From Chamaelirium japonicum (lineage: Eukaryota; Streptophyta; Magnoliopsida; Liliales; Melanthiaceae): a stretch of 64,000 nucleotides of DNA. Where the stretch lies: the NCBI GenBank assembly GCA_947650365.1, contig OX393556.1, positions 78,483,579 through 78,547,578 on the forward strand, in the 5' to 3' direction. The notes below the pieces were generated by a model. That model saw only the letters and a list, made by a program, of their open reading frames with translations, was not told the origin of the DNA and did not search any database. Both the position numbers and the translations under genes were made by a program. Positions 13,661 to 59,203 of this stretch are shown here, one piece after another. Numbering within the stretch: the stretch's first letter is position 1; each line of letters opens with the position of its first letter.

Positions 13661-14053
13661 GAGCAGAGAGCTACCGCCAGGAAAAGTGAGCTGCGGGTAT
13701 TTGACCCCCCAAGAAGTTATGGAATTTGATGAAATTTGGTGAGGTTGTTGCCTAGGATAAGATGATCATCCTCACCAATTTTCATCAAATTCCAAAACTT
13801 TTCGGGCGGTCAAATGGTCGAAGCAATTTCTGCCGTCCGCAGTCACCATTAAAATTTGCAGAAATTGCTTTGACTATTTGACCCCCCTAGAAGTTTTGGA
13901 ATTTGATAAAAATTGGTGAGGATGATCACCTTATACTAGGAAACAACCTCATCAAATTTCATCAAATTCCATAACTTCTTGGGGGGTCAAAATACCCGCA
14001 GCGCAATTCCCCCCCCCCCCCTCCCCCGGGCAGCTCACAACTCACTGCAACAG
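13661..14053. repeat. Palindromic element H1 (core A1, end T3)
   Basis: A near-complete palindrome between a (TA)n tract on the left and (CT)n(TA)n on the right. The ends carry GTGAGCTGC-type sequence and its complement (end type T3). Inside are four copies of a module around GGAATTTGATGAAATTTGGT (core A1) in alternating orientation, near 13,700, 13,770, 13,880 and 13,945, so each half can fold on itself as well as with the other half. The centre (about 13,820-13,860) reads GGTCGAAGCAATTTC and its complement. No reading frame. It has the look of a MITE or foldback element. Confidence 0.85.
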
Positions 14054-14868
<815 letters not shown>

Positions 14869-15255
14869 GATACGGGGTATAGGCTGGCGGCTTATTTCAA
14901 CAAAATGGGCAGCCGCCCATTTGACACCCCTAGGAGTCTTAGAATGTGCTGATTTTTTGTGAGCATATACACCTTACCTTAGATAGCACACCCACAAAAA
15001 ATCAGCACATTCTAAAACTTTTAGGGGCATCAAATGTTACATTTCAGATTAACGGTTACAACGGACGTTCGATAAAACTTTTAACATTTGAAGCCCCTAG
15101 GAGTCTTAGAATGTGCTGATTTTTTGTGGGTGTTCTATCTACGATAAGGTGCTTATGCTCACAAAAAATCAGCACATTCTAAAACTCCTAAGGGCTTCAA
15201 ATAGGTGGCTGCCCATTTCATCAAAATGGGCTGGCAGCTCATTTCCCGTTTCCTC
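14869..15255. repeat. Palindromic element H3 (core B)
   Basis: A four-module palindrome of about 387 bp. The module AATGTGCTGATTTTTTGTG occurs near 14,943, 15,000 (inverted), 15,110 and 15,165 (inverted). The outer arms hold GGCAGCC and CATTTCATCAAAATGGGC-like sequence. The centre is GTTACATTTCAGATTAACGG. Flanks are (GA)n/(TA)n on the left and (TA)n on the right. H20 is the sister copy. Confidence 0.85.
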
Positions 15256-16070
<815 letters not shown>

Positions 16071-16073
<3 letters not shown>

Positions 16074-16217
16074 GTATGCTAAAATGCGGCATGCGGTGCG
16101 TGCGGCATCGCACCGCAGCCGTCTGATGCATGCGCTGCGTGCATCCGATGCACGCAGTAGTGCATCAGACGGTTGCTGTGTGATGCCGCACGCACCGCAT
16201 GCCGCATTCTAGCACTT

Positions 16218-16220
<3 letters not shown>
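16071..16220. repeat. Palindromic element H5 (core C)
   Basis: A 150-bp hairpin between (TA)n tracts of about 72 bp each. The arm GCTAAAATGCGGCATGCGG pairs with the right arm CCGCATGCCGCATTCTAGC. It has the CGTCTGATGCA motif of the family. Confidence 0.88.
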
Positions 16221-16294
<74 letters not shown>

Positions 16295-16498
16295 GGGGAC
16301 GGGGAGCCTGCACCCGAGGTGCAGCAAGAACGCTGCACCTCAAGCATTGTTTACCTACCTAGAAGTTTTGGAATTTGATAAAATTTGGTGAGGGTGTTGT
16401 CTAGGGTAATATGATCATCCTCACAAATTTTCATCAAATTCCAAAACTTCTAGGGGTGTCAAATGGTCGAAACAAAATCAGCCGTCCGCAATCACCAT
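16295..16498. repeat. Half palindromic element H6 (core A1, end T2)
   Basis: The left half of an H4-like element (GGGGACGGGGAGCCTG end, two modules). It stops at the centre (GCCGTCCGCAATCACCAT) and passes straight into a 24-bp (TA)n tract, after which H7 begins. The missing half is not found nearby. Confidence 0.85.
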
Positions 16499-16522
16499 TA
16501 TATATATATATATATATATATA

Positions 16523-17105
<583 letters not shown>

Positions 17106-17280
17106 TGATGAAGAAAAAGAAGAAAGAGAGAAGGAGGAGATCAAAATAAGAGATAAGATCCTTGCTTCACATCAAAGGATCGATACTTCTCGCCTCTAAG
17201 CTTTTCGCTTGATTCTTCCTTTCATATAATGACAATGCAAATAGCATAACTTTTTATTAATAATTCAACGATAGTTTTCT

Positions 17281-20200
17281 TGAAAATTTGTGATCGATAA
17301 ACAATGTTGAATTAATCAAAAGCTTCAAGGCACGTAATTCATTGTCTTTTAGACAAATTTTTCACCCTCTAGTAAAACTTGCAAGTATAAACGGAGTGTT
17401 TGAGAAACCGTCCTCAGGATAAAATGAAGCCCCTAATCTATGGTTCGTCAGATATGAAGTATGTACTCTCCGATCCGACCAGGATACACTCTGAAAAAGA
17501 GTTGAACTGATGATACCAGATAAAACTCTCGCCCCATTCCGAATTGGGTAATTCAGTTATGTGACGCTTCATCGCTTCTCTTATGTGAAGCTTTGCTTCA
17601 CTCCTATGAATCTTCGATTCACTAAAATTCATTTATTTATCATGGAGAAAATATCCCTCTATTTATAGAGTATGAGGCACCCTTTAATTTACCAAGGGTT
17701 ACAATAGTTCATGATCCAATAGGTGTCATTATGCACCATTTGCCAAAGGTTGCAGTAGTTCATGGGCCAATGGATGCCACAATGCATCTTTTAGAAGGAT
17801 TGAATCTCTTCACACGCCAATAGGTGCCACAATGCACTCTTTGGTCAGGTTGCATCTCGCATGCATTGGGTGTTAGGAAGCATCCCTTGCCATGGGTTAT
17901 ATTTATTCGCACACTAATGGGTGCTGAAGGATCCCTTGCTTCGCACTAGTTCGTCAATTAATGCAATGGTTCGTCGGCCAATAGATGCTTGAAGCATCCC
18001 TATGATCCGCCTGTTTGAATCATCGTGTTTGCTCGTTCGTACTAACTATCACCTTTTAAGGGTTGAACATGTTCTTCATCCTAGCAAGTCATATTGCTTA
18101 TTAAGTAATTACAACTTCCAATTGTGATCATCTCTATTATAACAGATATATATCAAACATAGTTTGAAAATATCCAACATATCTCCGTCATTTTCAAAAT
18201 TTGAAAATCATACTCTGAGAGTCTTACAAGAATCATCGTAGAGATTTATACATAAAGGATAGTGAGCTTTTTCACTTTGAGCTATCACTTAGTGCAGACA
18301 TTGTAAAGCTGTATCGAAGTACTGTGGTGAATGTATCTTGAACCAATGACTCTTATAGATAAACCGATGCCATCGCACATACTCATCTCTATAGGTTAGA
18401 GTGTTCCGTTTAGCTCGCACATTAATGGTCTTGTGCAACATCTCGATTTTCATGAGTATTTTAGAATCGGTCTAGATCTCATAGGAAACAACTTTATTTC
18501 CTTTACTCATATAGGCAAGTTCTCTTAAAAGTGGTCCTGCGAGCCACTTTTTGAGACTTGTTAAGAAATAAATCCAATCTCATCTCATGCAGAACCCAAC
18601 ACTAGATATCATGAATGAACTTTTATTTTCTAGTGTATTTACTTAGTCATTCAGTTGATTTGTTAGTACCCTCCGACCTTTATCTATATTTTCAAGATAT
18701 AAGAAGGATTTCCACCAAAGATGACTGATTAATCATTAGACCCGCCCATTCCTTTTGAAGCCTTAAAAATCATATCTCTAGATAATTCTTTTGTTGACTC
18801 CATATAGTCAAAGATTACTCTGAGATTATATCTCTAAATAATCCTTTTATTAAAAGAATCTTCCAAATTCTTTTTTAACTCTATATAGTCAAATTTTACT
18901 TTAGAGATCATATCTCTAGTTCTGCTAAGTTTTTCTTTAACTCCACATAGTCAAGAGTTACTTTAGAGATTATATCTCTAGTTTTGCCAAATTCTTTTTT
19001 GACTTCATATAATCAAAGGTTACTTTAGATATCATATTTCTAGCTCTGCCAAGATATGGAAATCCAAACGTCATTTTGCTTAAATCTTTTATCAAGTCCT
19101 TTTTCAACAATTTACTTCAAGATATCTAGTTAAGGTAGTGTCCAAACACTAGCCTTACTAGTTCATATCGATCAACCTCGACACAGGGAATTCGTTGTTT
19201 TATCGATCAATCTCAATACTGGAAATCCGTTGCTATGTCGATCAACCTCGACATTGGGTATCCTTTATTATGCTTGTTCGGGTAATGAGTTCGAGACTTC
19301 TTATCCATTGTATACAACGGATGTAATTCGTTACATCAGAATGATCGTGGCATATCGCTAAAAGCATTCAATGGTTGTGTAATCCATCAACTTGTTTTAA
19401 AAAAATTATGTAAAAATTGTTGAAAATTTGGGGTCGATAAACAAGGATGAATTAATTAAAAGCTTCAAGGCATGTAATTCGCTGTCTTTTAGACAAATTT
19501 TCCTCCCTCTAGTAAAAACTGCGAGTACAAACGGGGTGTTTGAGAAACCATCCTCATGATACAATGAAGCCCTTAATCTGTGGTTCGTTGGATGTGTAGT
19601 ATGTATTCTTCAATCCGACCAGGATACACTCTGGAAAAGAGTTGAACTGATGATTGCCAGATAAAACTCTCGCTCCATTCTAATTGGATTATTCGGTTAT
19701 GTGATGCTTCATCGCTTCGCTTCTGTGAATCTTCACTTCACTCATGTGAATATTTGATTCACTATAATTCATTTAATTATCATAGAGAGAATGCCTCTCT
19801 ATTTATAGAGTGCGAGGCACCCTTTGATTTACCAAATGTTGCAATGGTTCATGATCCAACAGGTGCCATAATGTATCCCTTGCCAAATGTTGCAATGGTT
19901 CATAGGCCAATGGATGCCACAATGCATCCTTTAGAAGGGTTGCATCTCTTCACACGCCAATGAGTGCCACAATGCACCATTTGATCATGTTGCATCTCTT
20001 TGCATGCCAATAGGTGCCACAATGCATCCCTCACCATGGGTTGCATCTATTCGAACACCAATGGGTGGTAGAAGCATCCATTGGTTCGCACTAATTCGTC
20101 AACCAATGCAATGGTTTGTCATAATGCAATAGGTGCCACAATGCATCCCTCACCATGGGTTGCATCTATTCGAACACCAATGGGTGGTAGAAGCATCCAT

Positions 20201-20464
20201 TGGTTCGCACTAATTCGTCAACCAATGCAATGGTTTGTCAATCAATGCAATGGTTCGTCGGCCAATAGGTGCTTGAAGTATCCTTAGGACCTGCCCGTTC
20301 GAATCATCGTGTTTGCCCATTCAAACTAACTACCACCTTTTGAGGGTTTGAACATGTTCTTCATCCTAGTAAGACATATTGCTTACTAAGGAATTACAAC
20401 TTCATGTTGTGATCATCTCAATTATAACAGATATATATCAAACATATTTTGAAAATATCCAACA
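17281..20464 (-). mobile_element. Non-coding LTR retrotransposon (LARD-like), fossil
   Basis: Two direct repeats of about 0.9 and 1.05 kb (17,281-18,179 and 19,418-20,464) enclose 1.2 kb with no recognisable coding domain. Read on the minus strand each repeat starts TGTTGGATATTTTCAAA and ends in CCCAAATTTTCAACA or similar, the TG..CA form of LTRs. The LTRs differ at many positions, so the insertion is old. It is a broken or naturally non-autonomous element; no clear primer site was seen, and family (copia or gypsy) cannot be told. The interior has repeated phrases around ATATCTCTAGTT. Strand is inferred from the TG..CA ends only. Confidence 0.65.
20010..20245. repeat. Tandem duplication of about 110 bp inside one LTR
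   Basis: The segment from AGGTGCCACAATGCATCCC to CAATGCAATGGTTTGTCA occurs twice in a row with almost no difference. It accounts for much of the length difference between the two LTRs of this element. Confidence 0.85.
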
Positions 20465-21707
20465 AGCTAGTTTGTCCCCACAAGCAAATTGGGACTAAAT
20501 ATATAATAAGCAAATGGAAGTTCATACATAGACAATAACTGAAAAATAAAAAAATTAATTAAAATAGACCTGATGCACTTGTTCTCCAACCAAAAGGACA
20601 ATGCGGTAGCTATCCTCCTCCTCCTCCTCCTCCTCCTTCCTCCATCTTTTCCGTGCCGGTGGCCCGGAACCCTAAGCCGTTGGTCCTCCTCCCCTTCCTT
20701 CTTCCTCCTCCTCTCCTCTCCTCCTTCTACCTCCTCCTTTTTCTTCCTCCGTCTTCCCCATGCCGGAACCATAGTCACTTGCCGATTTCGATGGCCAACG
20801 GCTAAGGTTCAGGAATAGAGAAGACAAATGAAGGAGGGAGGAGGCGAATGAAGGAAAAAGGGGGAGGAGGGTCAGTGGTGTAGGATTCCGGTGCGGAATA
20901 GATGGAGGAAGAAAGAGGGAGGAGGAAGAAAAAAAGTGGGAGGTGAAAGAGGAGGGTGGCGGAGGGTGTCATCCGAAAAGGAGACGACGGAGGAGGCTAG
21001 GGCAGAGGGCAATGGAGGCGACATCAGTGACGACCGACTGGAGGTTAGTGATGAGGGTAAATAAAGAATAAAAAAAAGTTTGAAAGATGGTGCCTCCACT
21101 AATTCCCTGGGTGCGAATAGACAGACCCAAGTATAAAGCGGGCCGGGTGATTCACCGGTGGATCCCGCATGTATCTTGGTTGGCTACAATCCCTAAAAAA
21201 AACTTTGGGGAGTTCAGATCTCCAATCGGTTGGCCCCTGGCCATCACAGGCGTATGCAGTCAGCTGGAGTACGATTCACTTTTAGGATGCCTGTGATGGT
21301 GCTGCTTTGATGCGCTGAACTCGAAAAAACTTGGATGGAGAGCCTTACCGCATAACGTCGTGGGGGCCACCTCAATGCTGAGTGTGGCCCGTCGTCCCCA
21401 CGTTGCTCTGTGGATCGCAATCTTTGGGAGCACCAGTGATATTGTTGTTGGACCAGCAGGCAGCGGCCCCGCAGTAGGTGCCGACAGCGTCACGTTGCTT
21501 GCGAGGTTGAGCCGGGCACGCACCAGAGAGAGAGAGAGAGAGAGGGGGAAATTTATTACTCTATATACAAAAATACTTATTATTATTTATATAAGTGCTT
21601 GTTTGTCAGTGGAAGGATCCTCGAAGACATGTTGGCCTCCAGGATGCCTCCCATTTGTTTTCAGCATTCCAAATATTCTGCCAGTCCATAGGATACCCCA
21701 TGACAAC
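20465..21707. other. Intergenic, low-complexity, no gene seen
   Basis: Positions 20,610-20,760 are CTCCTC-rich and 20,820-21,070 GGAGGA-rich, producing spurious lysine/arginine or proline/serine frames. Positions 21,300-21,530 have a mixed composition with a 117-codon open frame (from 21,360) that matches nothing I recognise; a GA run lies at 21,525-21,544. No gene is claimed. Confidence 0.5.
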
Positions 21708-22054
21708 TAGGGGTGGACATGGTCGGGTTGGTCGTGTTTGGAGGTCTGACCGTGTTTGGACCAAGTTACATTGCATTTGCCCAAATTGCCCGAGTTGCGC
21801 GGGGAACTTGTAGAGGGTTTGTTCGTGTTTGGACCATGGAAGTTCATCGGGTTCCTCGGGTTCGTCCGGACCGTTCACTAAAAAGTAAAGATACACTAAA
21901 AAGTAAAGATACGTCCGATCTAAAATTTACACCAATCAATATGGAGTTTCCTCTTACTTGAGCGAAAAAAATTTTGGTGCCAACCGTGCAATGAAGAACA
22001 TTACAAGTTTAACTTGATTGTATAGAACATGTGCAATCCTTTTAATCCCTCTCT

Positions 22055-22150
<96 letters not shown>

Positions 22151-22321
22151 CTCGGGTTCTTCGGGTTGGTCATATGGGTGATCATGTTCGCCCAAATTCA
22201 AATTCGGGCAAAAAAAATTTGCCCATGTCCGTCCAAATTCTCAAATATTATTGCCCGTGATTATCCAAATTCAAAATTTGGTCAGGTTGCTCGGGTTCGT
22301 CCGGACCAAGTCCCAGCCCTA
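21708..22321. mobile_element. hAT-type non-autonomous element with 8-bp target duplication
   Basis: A 614-bp element with terminal repeats TAGGGGTGG and, at the right, CCAGCCCTA (complement TAGGGCTGG). It is bracketed by a perfect 8-bp direct repeat, ATGACAAC, at 21,700-21,707 and 22,322-22,329. The 8-bp duplication and TAGGG-type ends fit the hAT superfamily. It encodes no transposase. A (TA)n tract (about 22,057-22,147) lies inside. GTCCGGAC and GGGTTGGTC phrases recur in both halves, giving partial inverted symmetry. Confidence 0.85.
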
Positions 22322-22329
22322 ATGACAAC

Positions 22330-22440
22330 TGTTGACAAAACCCGGCAACTGATTTGAGAGTCAAAAACATTCAAAAAAACATTTGAATTCAAAATTCAAA
22401 ACCAACAACAACTACAGCTAACAATACTCTCATGCCATGG

Positions 22441-22495
<55 letters not shown>

Positions 22496-22603
22496 ATCCC
22501 AACTCATCTCTCTTCACCTGATCTCGCTCGTCATTTCTCGTCGGTGTATCAGAAGGGGGAGACAGATGGGTTGGGTGAGAGCAATCAATCGGTGAGATAG
22601 GTG
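22330..22603. other. Spacer with (TC)n microsatellite
   Basis: A 50-bp CT run (22,442-22,492) in otherwise unremarkable sequence. Confidence 0.8.
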
Positions 22604-22943
22604 TGTTAGAAACCCTCGCACCTCACAAAACCGGCTTGTAAGGGGAGGTCCACAGGGGGTATATTAAGCGGGTGATGGGTGCCTCCCTTACCGATGTGGA
22701 ACTATCCGTTAACACTCCCCCTCACGCGGAGCACGCGTGGCAAGGATCCTCCCATGCGGAGCACGCATGGCAAGGCACGATCGGTGGGGAGCACCCGGAG
22801 CAGGAGCAGGAGACAGGCTAGCTCTGATACCATGTTAGAAACCCTCGCACCTCACAAAACCGGCTTGTAAGGGGAGGTCCACAGGGGGTATATTAAGCGG
22901 GTGATGGGTGCCTCCCTTACCGATGTGGGACTATCCGTTAACA
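22604..22943 (-). mobile_element. TRIM element (short non-coding LTR element), looks whole
   Basis: A 340-bp TRIM. Its LTRs (22,604-22,714 and 22,833-22,943, 111 bp each) are nearly identical. They are bracketed by a 5-bp target duplication, AGGTG. On the minus strand the 5' LTR is followed at once by TGGTATCAGAGC, the usual primer site complementary to initiator tRNA-Met, and a purine run (GTGAGGGGGAG) precedes the other LTR. No coding capacity, as is normal for TRIMs. The near-identity of the LTRs suggests a recent insertion. Confidence 0.92.
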
Positions 22944-23645
22944 AGGTGAAAGAACACAGAGAGATTGACATGAGAAAGAAAGAGGGGGTAGTGAGAGACC
23001 GGTGGTGTTATGATAATGATAGAAAGTTGACAGGGTCTGCTCGGACACACGTACATCAATCACAAACACATCTCTACTGACATGCAGCAGTCAGCATAGC
23101 AAACGAATGACAACACGGACACGCCATGACAGAAGCTCAATGCAACATCAATGAAATGATCTTTATATGGTCGCTATCTGATCATGAGAGTACTAAGATC
23201 AATGATTTCAGTCTCAGGTGGGAGAAGTCTGTTTGTTGAAGACATGCAGGTATAGGATTTCAACAGTTGAAGTAGCTAGTAAAACTGGAGTTCTGTATCT
23301 GTAACATCGTCTTTGTTAAACCACCACCAGCCTTCCCAAAACAAAAACCAAACTGTATCACTTCCGGTTAAAAAAACAAAAATCGAGCCGCAGCTAATCC
23401 ACTTCGCGCCCCGCTTTCATACCTATATTCATATTTACTCGGCCAACCGAATCCAAAGGCTTCACTTTGAAAGCCCTAACCGCCGGATCATAGACCTAAT
23501 CCCTCTGCTATTTACCCAGGCAACAGAAACCAAGCACCAACTGTAATCTCTACTCCCACAAGCCAACATTTACCCCGCGAAAAAAAAAATCCCCATTATC
23601 CACCGATATCAACAGACAGAGAAAGCATGGGGATGAGCTGCCACC
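22944..23645 (-). other. 3' flank and probable 3' UTR of AGO6
   Basis: Sequence just downstream of the AGO6 stop codon. The part next to the stop (down to perhaps 23,300) is probably transcribed as 3' UTR, but no clear polyadenylation signal was found. No other gene or repeat was recognised. Confidence 0.45.
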
Positions 23646-53305
<29,660 letters not shown>

Positions 53306-53829
53306 CCTGCACAAAAACAAAAACAAAAACAAAAAAAATCCATCAAATACAGCTGAGTTACCTCAATTGACAGAAAACGATAAATTCAAGATACGAAGAC
53401 CCTCAAGTTGTGTATAATGCATGATACAGAAAATTTCCTGACTTCACTCCTCAAGTAAAGGACATTTATGCACCAAGAAACATTAGAAAAGTCACAGAAG
53501 AAACAGAGGTAGCAATGCACAAGAAAAATTAAGGAAAGTGAAAAACATCTGAACAAATGAATGGTTATTGCTTTCTTGGTCAGAATAGAGGTAATGCTGA
53601 AGCAGTTGAACAGAATTCAAAAAAGAAGATCAACACGTGTAGGAACATTCCTAAAGGTTTCATCTGCCGAATGTTAATGAATGTGTGCTTCATTACCATC
53701 GTTTCACATGGTTTAAAAAAGTACAACTAAACAATTGCACTCAAATAGTATGCTATTCTATGATTTACTACCGCATAGACAAATAATATACAATGGTACT
53801 TCAACCAGTTATAGATAAATAAAATAGTA

Positions 53830-54074
53830 GGATGCATATATTTAAAACTAAGGGCCACAGCTTAAGGATTTAATAAACCAGTGGCCTTGTTCAAGGGTTC
53901 GAATAAGTGCGCAGGCCTCCCTCTCACCTTAGTGGCGAGCTTTCCTGCCTATGGGGTTAATAAAAATTGGGGCATTTCTCACTCTTGTGGTGAGTTTTGA
54001 TCCTTGGTCTATCTTGTGCCGACGCACTACAGGTGATGTACTGACCACTATGGTGGTGGTTCAAAAAAAAAAAC
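53830..54074 (+). mobile_element. Possible SINE
   Basis: Contains GGGTTCGAAT (53,895-53,904), like the B box of a tRNA-derived SINE, and ends in an A-run (54,064-54,074). About 0.25 kb. A clear A box and target duplication were not found. The stretch 53,307-53,830 before it (AGO6 intron 1) shows nothing recognisable. Confidence 0.4.
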
Positions 54075-54208
54075 AACCAAAGAGAGTGGCAAGTTATTGG
54101 TGATACTAGGAATTTCATCATTTCCATGTGCCATATACAAGATGCCTAAGCGATCAACTTATTGTACGGACACACATTGTAACGTGTGTCAAATATGCAA
54201 CCCTATGA

Positions 54209-54433
54209 TATGGGGGACACCTCTAATTGAGCCCTTGGAGCCATGTCAACCCGTGTCAACTCGGCATGATACCATCGCTCCATGTTATTAAACCGAACGT
54301 TGTGAGTCTCTCCCTTCTCCAATCAAATGAATAGAGGGAAATGGTAGACCGTGTAGGAGTTAAATTCCAAAGGGGTAATCATTTTCAATTTATATCAGTT
54401 TCATAATTTGGTTGGTATGTGTGTGTGTGTGTA
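54209..54433. repeat. Duplicated flank of H23 (copy of 28.1 kb)
   Basis: Begins ATATGGGGGACACC and ends in a (TG)n tract; close match to 28,142-28,394. Confidence 0.85.
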
Positions 54434-54819
54434 GGGCAGAGATACTCTTACTTATGGAATTGTTACTTATGCAATTACACGACATCTTTTACCTACCCTA
54501 GAGGTTTCAGAATTTGATGAAACTTGGAAGGGACGCTATCTATGGCAAGTTGATCATCCTCACCAAAAATCATCAAATTCTATAATCTCTAGGGGCATCA
54601 AATGTTAAACGCTTTAATGATCGTTCATTTTAACCGTTAATTTGAATATCATATTTGATGCTCTTAGAAGTTAAAGAATTTGATGATTTTTTATGAGGTT
54701 GATCAACTTATCATATATAGTATTCCCACCAAGTTTCATCAAATTCTGAAACCTCTAGGGTAGGTAAAAGACAGTGTGTAATTGCACAAGTAAAATTCCG
54801 TAAGTAAAACTATCCCTCC

Positions 54820-54821
<2 letters not shown>
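54434..54821. repeat. Palindromic element H23 (core A2, end T1)
   Basis: Four alternating CAGAATTTGATGAAAC modules. Left end GGGCAGAGATACTCTTACT, right end AACTATCCCTCCCC. (TG)n on the left, (TA)n on the right. The closest relative of H8, and complete where H8 is cut. Confidence 0.88.
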
Positions 54822-54863
<42 letters not shown>

Positions 54864-54877
54864 AGAGAGAGAGAGAG

Positions 54878-55003
54878 GAATGCTTAGGTGCGGTCTGCGG
54901 TCCGTGCAGTCCGCAGCCGTCCGATGCACCCGCAGCATGCATCGGATGCACGGAGTGGTGCATCGGACGGCTGCGAACTGTAGACCGCACCTAAGCATCC
55001 CTC
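54878..55003. repeat. Palindromic element H24 (core D)
   Basis: A 126-bp hairpin: AATGCTTAGGTGCGGTCTGC pairs with GACCGCACCTAAGCATCC. (GA)n on the left, (TA)n on the right. Sister of H11. Confidence 0.88.
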
Positions 55004-55030
55004 TATATATATATATATATATATATATAT

Positions 55031-55822
<792 letters not shown>

Positions 55823-55835
55823 ATATATATATATA

Positions 55836-57029
<1,194 letters not shown>

Positions 57030-57115
57030 GATTCAGTTTTGGCTTCAACATATCTGATCCTCTGAGATTATAACCTCAGAGAATCAGATAGGTTGAAGCC
57101 AAAACTGAATCGCAG
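57030..57115. repeat. Hairpin with 36-bp arms
   Basis: ATTCAGTTTTGGCTTCAAC and the following bases to CTCTGAG pair with CTCAGAG to GTTGAAGCCAAAACTGAAT across a short loop. A weaker copy follows at about 57,186-57,262. The stretch 57,263-57,900 otherwise shows nothing beyond the GTGTC repeat piece. Confidence 0.8.
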
Positions 57116-57900
57116 CCGTTCTTTTGCATGCCATTTGGGCCTGAGTGTAATTCACTTGTCAGGATGGTTATAATGGACGGTAGCGATTCAGGCTTGGCTT
57201 TAACTTATCTTATCCTCTGAGGTTTCAGATTAGTTGAAGTCAAAACTGAAACACAACCATTATTTTCCATACCATTTAGAACTGTCTACGATTCACCGAT
57301 CGGGCTGGATGTAATTAAAAATAGCGATTCAATATGCATTAAATTTTTATTTTAGTTTTCTATTAGGTTTTTTCGGTTATTGAAATATATATGAATTGCA
57401 AACACACATAAAATATAAATTTATTTTTCTGTGTCCCCATCGTACCCGTGTCCTCCTTTTTTAGGATTTGCCGTGTCGGCGAACCCGTGTCGTGTCGTAT
57501 TTGTGTCCCCGTACCAGTGTCAGTGCTTCTTAGGCAACCATAAAGTAAATTGTATAACCCTACATACAATAAATTTGATAATTGGGATTTTCTGAAATTT
57601 ACTGTTTTTTTTAAACATTCATTTTTTGCTTCATCCGAAACCCGAATTCCAAAACGTTTCTATGAACCCATAATACATGAGAAATACATGGAGGAAGGGG
57701 AGATTTGGATGCGGATGATGAGATGACCACTTTGTCCATACGATGCTCAAGACCACCACACCACCACAGGCTAGTAAATTATTCCACTCCTACAAACCAA
57801 TATCACCATCACTCTACTTGTATAAACAACTATTCCAGATTTTTCCACAAAATTCTTCTTCACTAGATAAGTATCAGATATCATCCATGTTAATGGGTAC

Positions 57901-58226
57901 TGTTGAGGAAGTCCACCGGTTAGTTCCACATCGGTAATGGGGGCACCTTACGACCGCTTTATATACCCTTTGTCGACCTCCTCTTACGACCCGGGTTTTG
58001 GGATGTGAGGATATCTAACATGGTTTCAGAGCTGGGTTCACCGTCTCCCTCTGAGTGCGGCCCCTTCCGATTGTGCCTCGCTCCGCGTGCTTCGCTTGAG
58101 AGAGGGTGTTGAGGAAGTCCATTGGTTAGTCCCACATCGGTAACGGGGGCACCTTACGCCCGCTTGATATACCCTCTGTGGACCTCCCCTTACAACCCGG
58201 GTTTTGGGGTGTGAGGGTATCTAACA
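57901..58226 (+). mobile_element. TRIM element, old, looks whole
   Basis: LTRs of 120 bp at 57,901-58,020 and 58,107-58,226, about 10% different, so clearly older than the TRIM at 22.6 kb. A 5-bp target duplication, GGTAC, flanks it. TGGTTTCAGAGC follows the first LTR as primer site. No coding capacity. It lies in AGO6 intron 1, opposite to the gene. Confidence 0.9.
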
Positions 58227-59023
58227 GGTACGATACTGATAATTATTCATGTTAAAAGGAATTTGATATCAATCCCATAGAAGAGATATAGTCCAAATGA
58301 ACTTTTCCTGCTAATTATTTACTTAAGCAAACTTTTCCCATTACGAATTATTCAGAAGGGAAATAATATTCTTTACTTTCCGTTTGTGTTTATGGCTGAT
58401 GCTCATTCTTTTGGGCTTTTAGAATTTTTTTAACAATGTTCTTAAAAAATTGGTGAAATTGCACATTCGACCGCATGGGCGATTTGGTTTTTCTAACATT
58501 GAGAGAATTGTTTGGCAGCAGAAAAAAAAAAAAAGTTCATATGCAGATAAATAGCGTTTCTATTCCAGAATTGCATTTGTCAGCAAGAAAACAGAGAGAG
58601 ACAACATTGCAAACAAAAACCAACAGCCCTAAATTGTAAAAACATGACAAGAGATGAAGAATCACAGCATACAACCAAGCCGAATCCCATCAAGATGGTG
58701 TCCCTGATCCACAAGGCTCAGAAAGAGGAGATCATGAAGAGGTCTACTAGCTACAGAGACGTTAAACCGTTAAGAAAAGGACACATCTACAGCATTAATC
58801 AACCAAAAATTTTAAAAAAACAAATTACATGACAGGAAATAAGGAATCTCTAAGAAAGAAAAATGCATCTCCAACGTATTTCCACGGATCAAAATCAAAG
58901 CGCTAAATGAACAAACAGCTATCCGTCGGCATCGCGATTGATTCACAAGCACAGATCCAAGGAACAACAAATACAGAAGAAAAAAAAAAGAGAAATTAAA
59001 CAGAAAAAAAAGGGATGAAAAAC
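58227..59023 (-). other. AGO6: AGO6 intron 1, donor-side part
   Basis: AT-rich with scattered A-runs. Nothing recognised apart from the donor at 59,022-59,023. Confidence 0.5.
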
Positions 59024-59165
59024 CTTCGAAGAAATCAAGCTCTATGAAATCGATTCACGAGCTCTAGAACAGTCAGGCAGAACTCTGCTCGCTCGCTCTC
59101 CCCTCTCAACTCACTGTCTCGGTTTCTGCGTCTAGAGAGAGAAAGAAGCGAGGGAAACAGAAAAT
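59024..59165 (-). other. AGO6: Probable non-coding first exon (5' UTR) of AGO6
   Basis: Minus-strand sequence rich in GAGAGCGAGCGAG-type leader motifs ends in TTCGAAG/GTTTTT, a plausible donor at 59,023. Joined to the acceptor at 53,307 this makes intron 1 about 5.7 kb. The start at about 59,165 is set only by distance from the TATA-like sequence. No coding support; other leader exons are possible. Confidence 0.5.
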
Positions 59166-59192
59166 GGAGGCCGATGTGACGCTTAATGAGGT

Positions 59193-59203
59193 GTATATAT
59201 ATT
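59193..59203 (-). promoter_or_regulatory. AGO6: TATA-like box of AGO6 (inferred)
   Basis: On the minus strand AATATATATAC lies about 30 bp upstream of the proposed transcript start, and CT-rich leader sequence follows it. This is inference from position and composition. Confidence 0.4.

Noticed and set aside
22604-22943. tRNA-related gene at TGGTATCAGAGC
   Set aside because: This is the primer site of a TRIM, with LTRs and target duplication in place.
58644-58832. Small plus-strand frame in AGO6 intron 1
   Set aside because: 62 codons without motif, in A-rich intron sequence.
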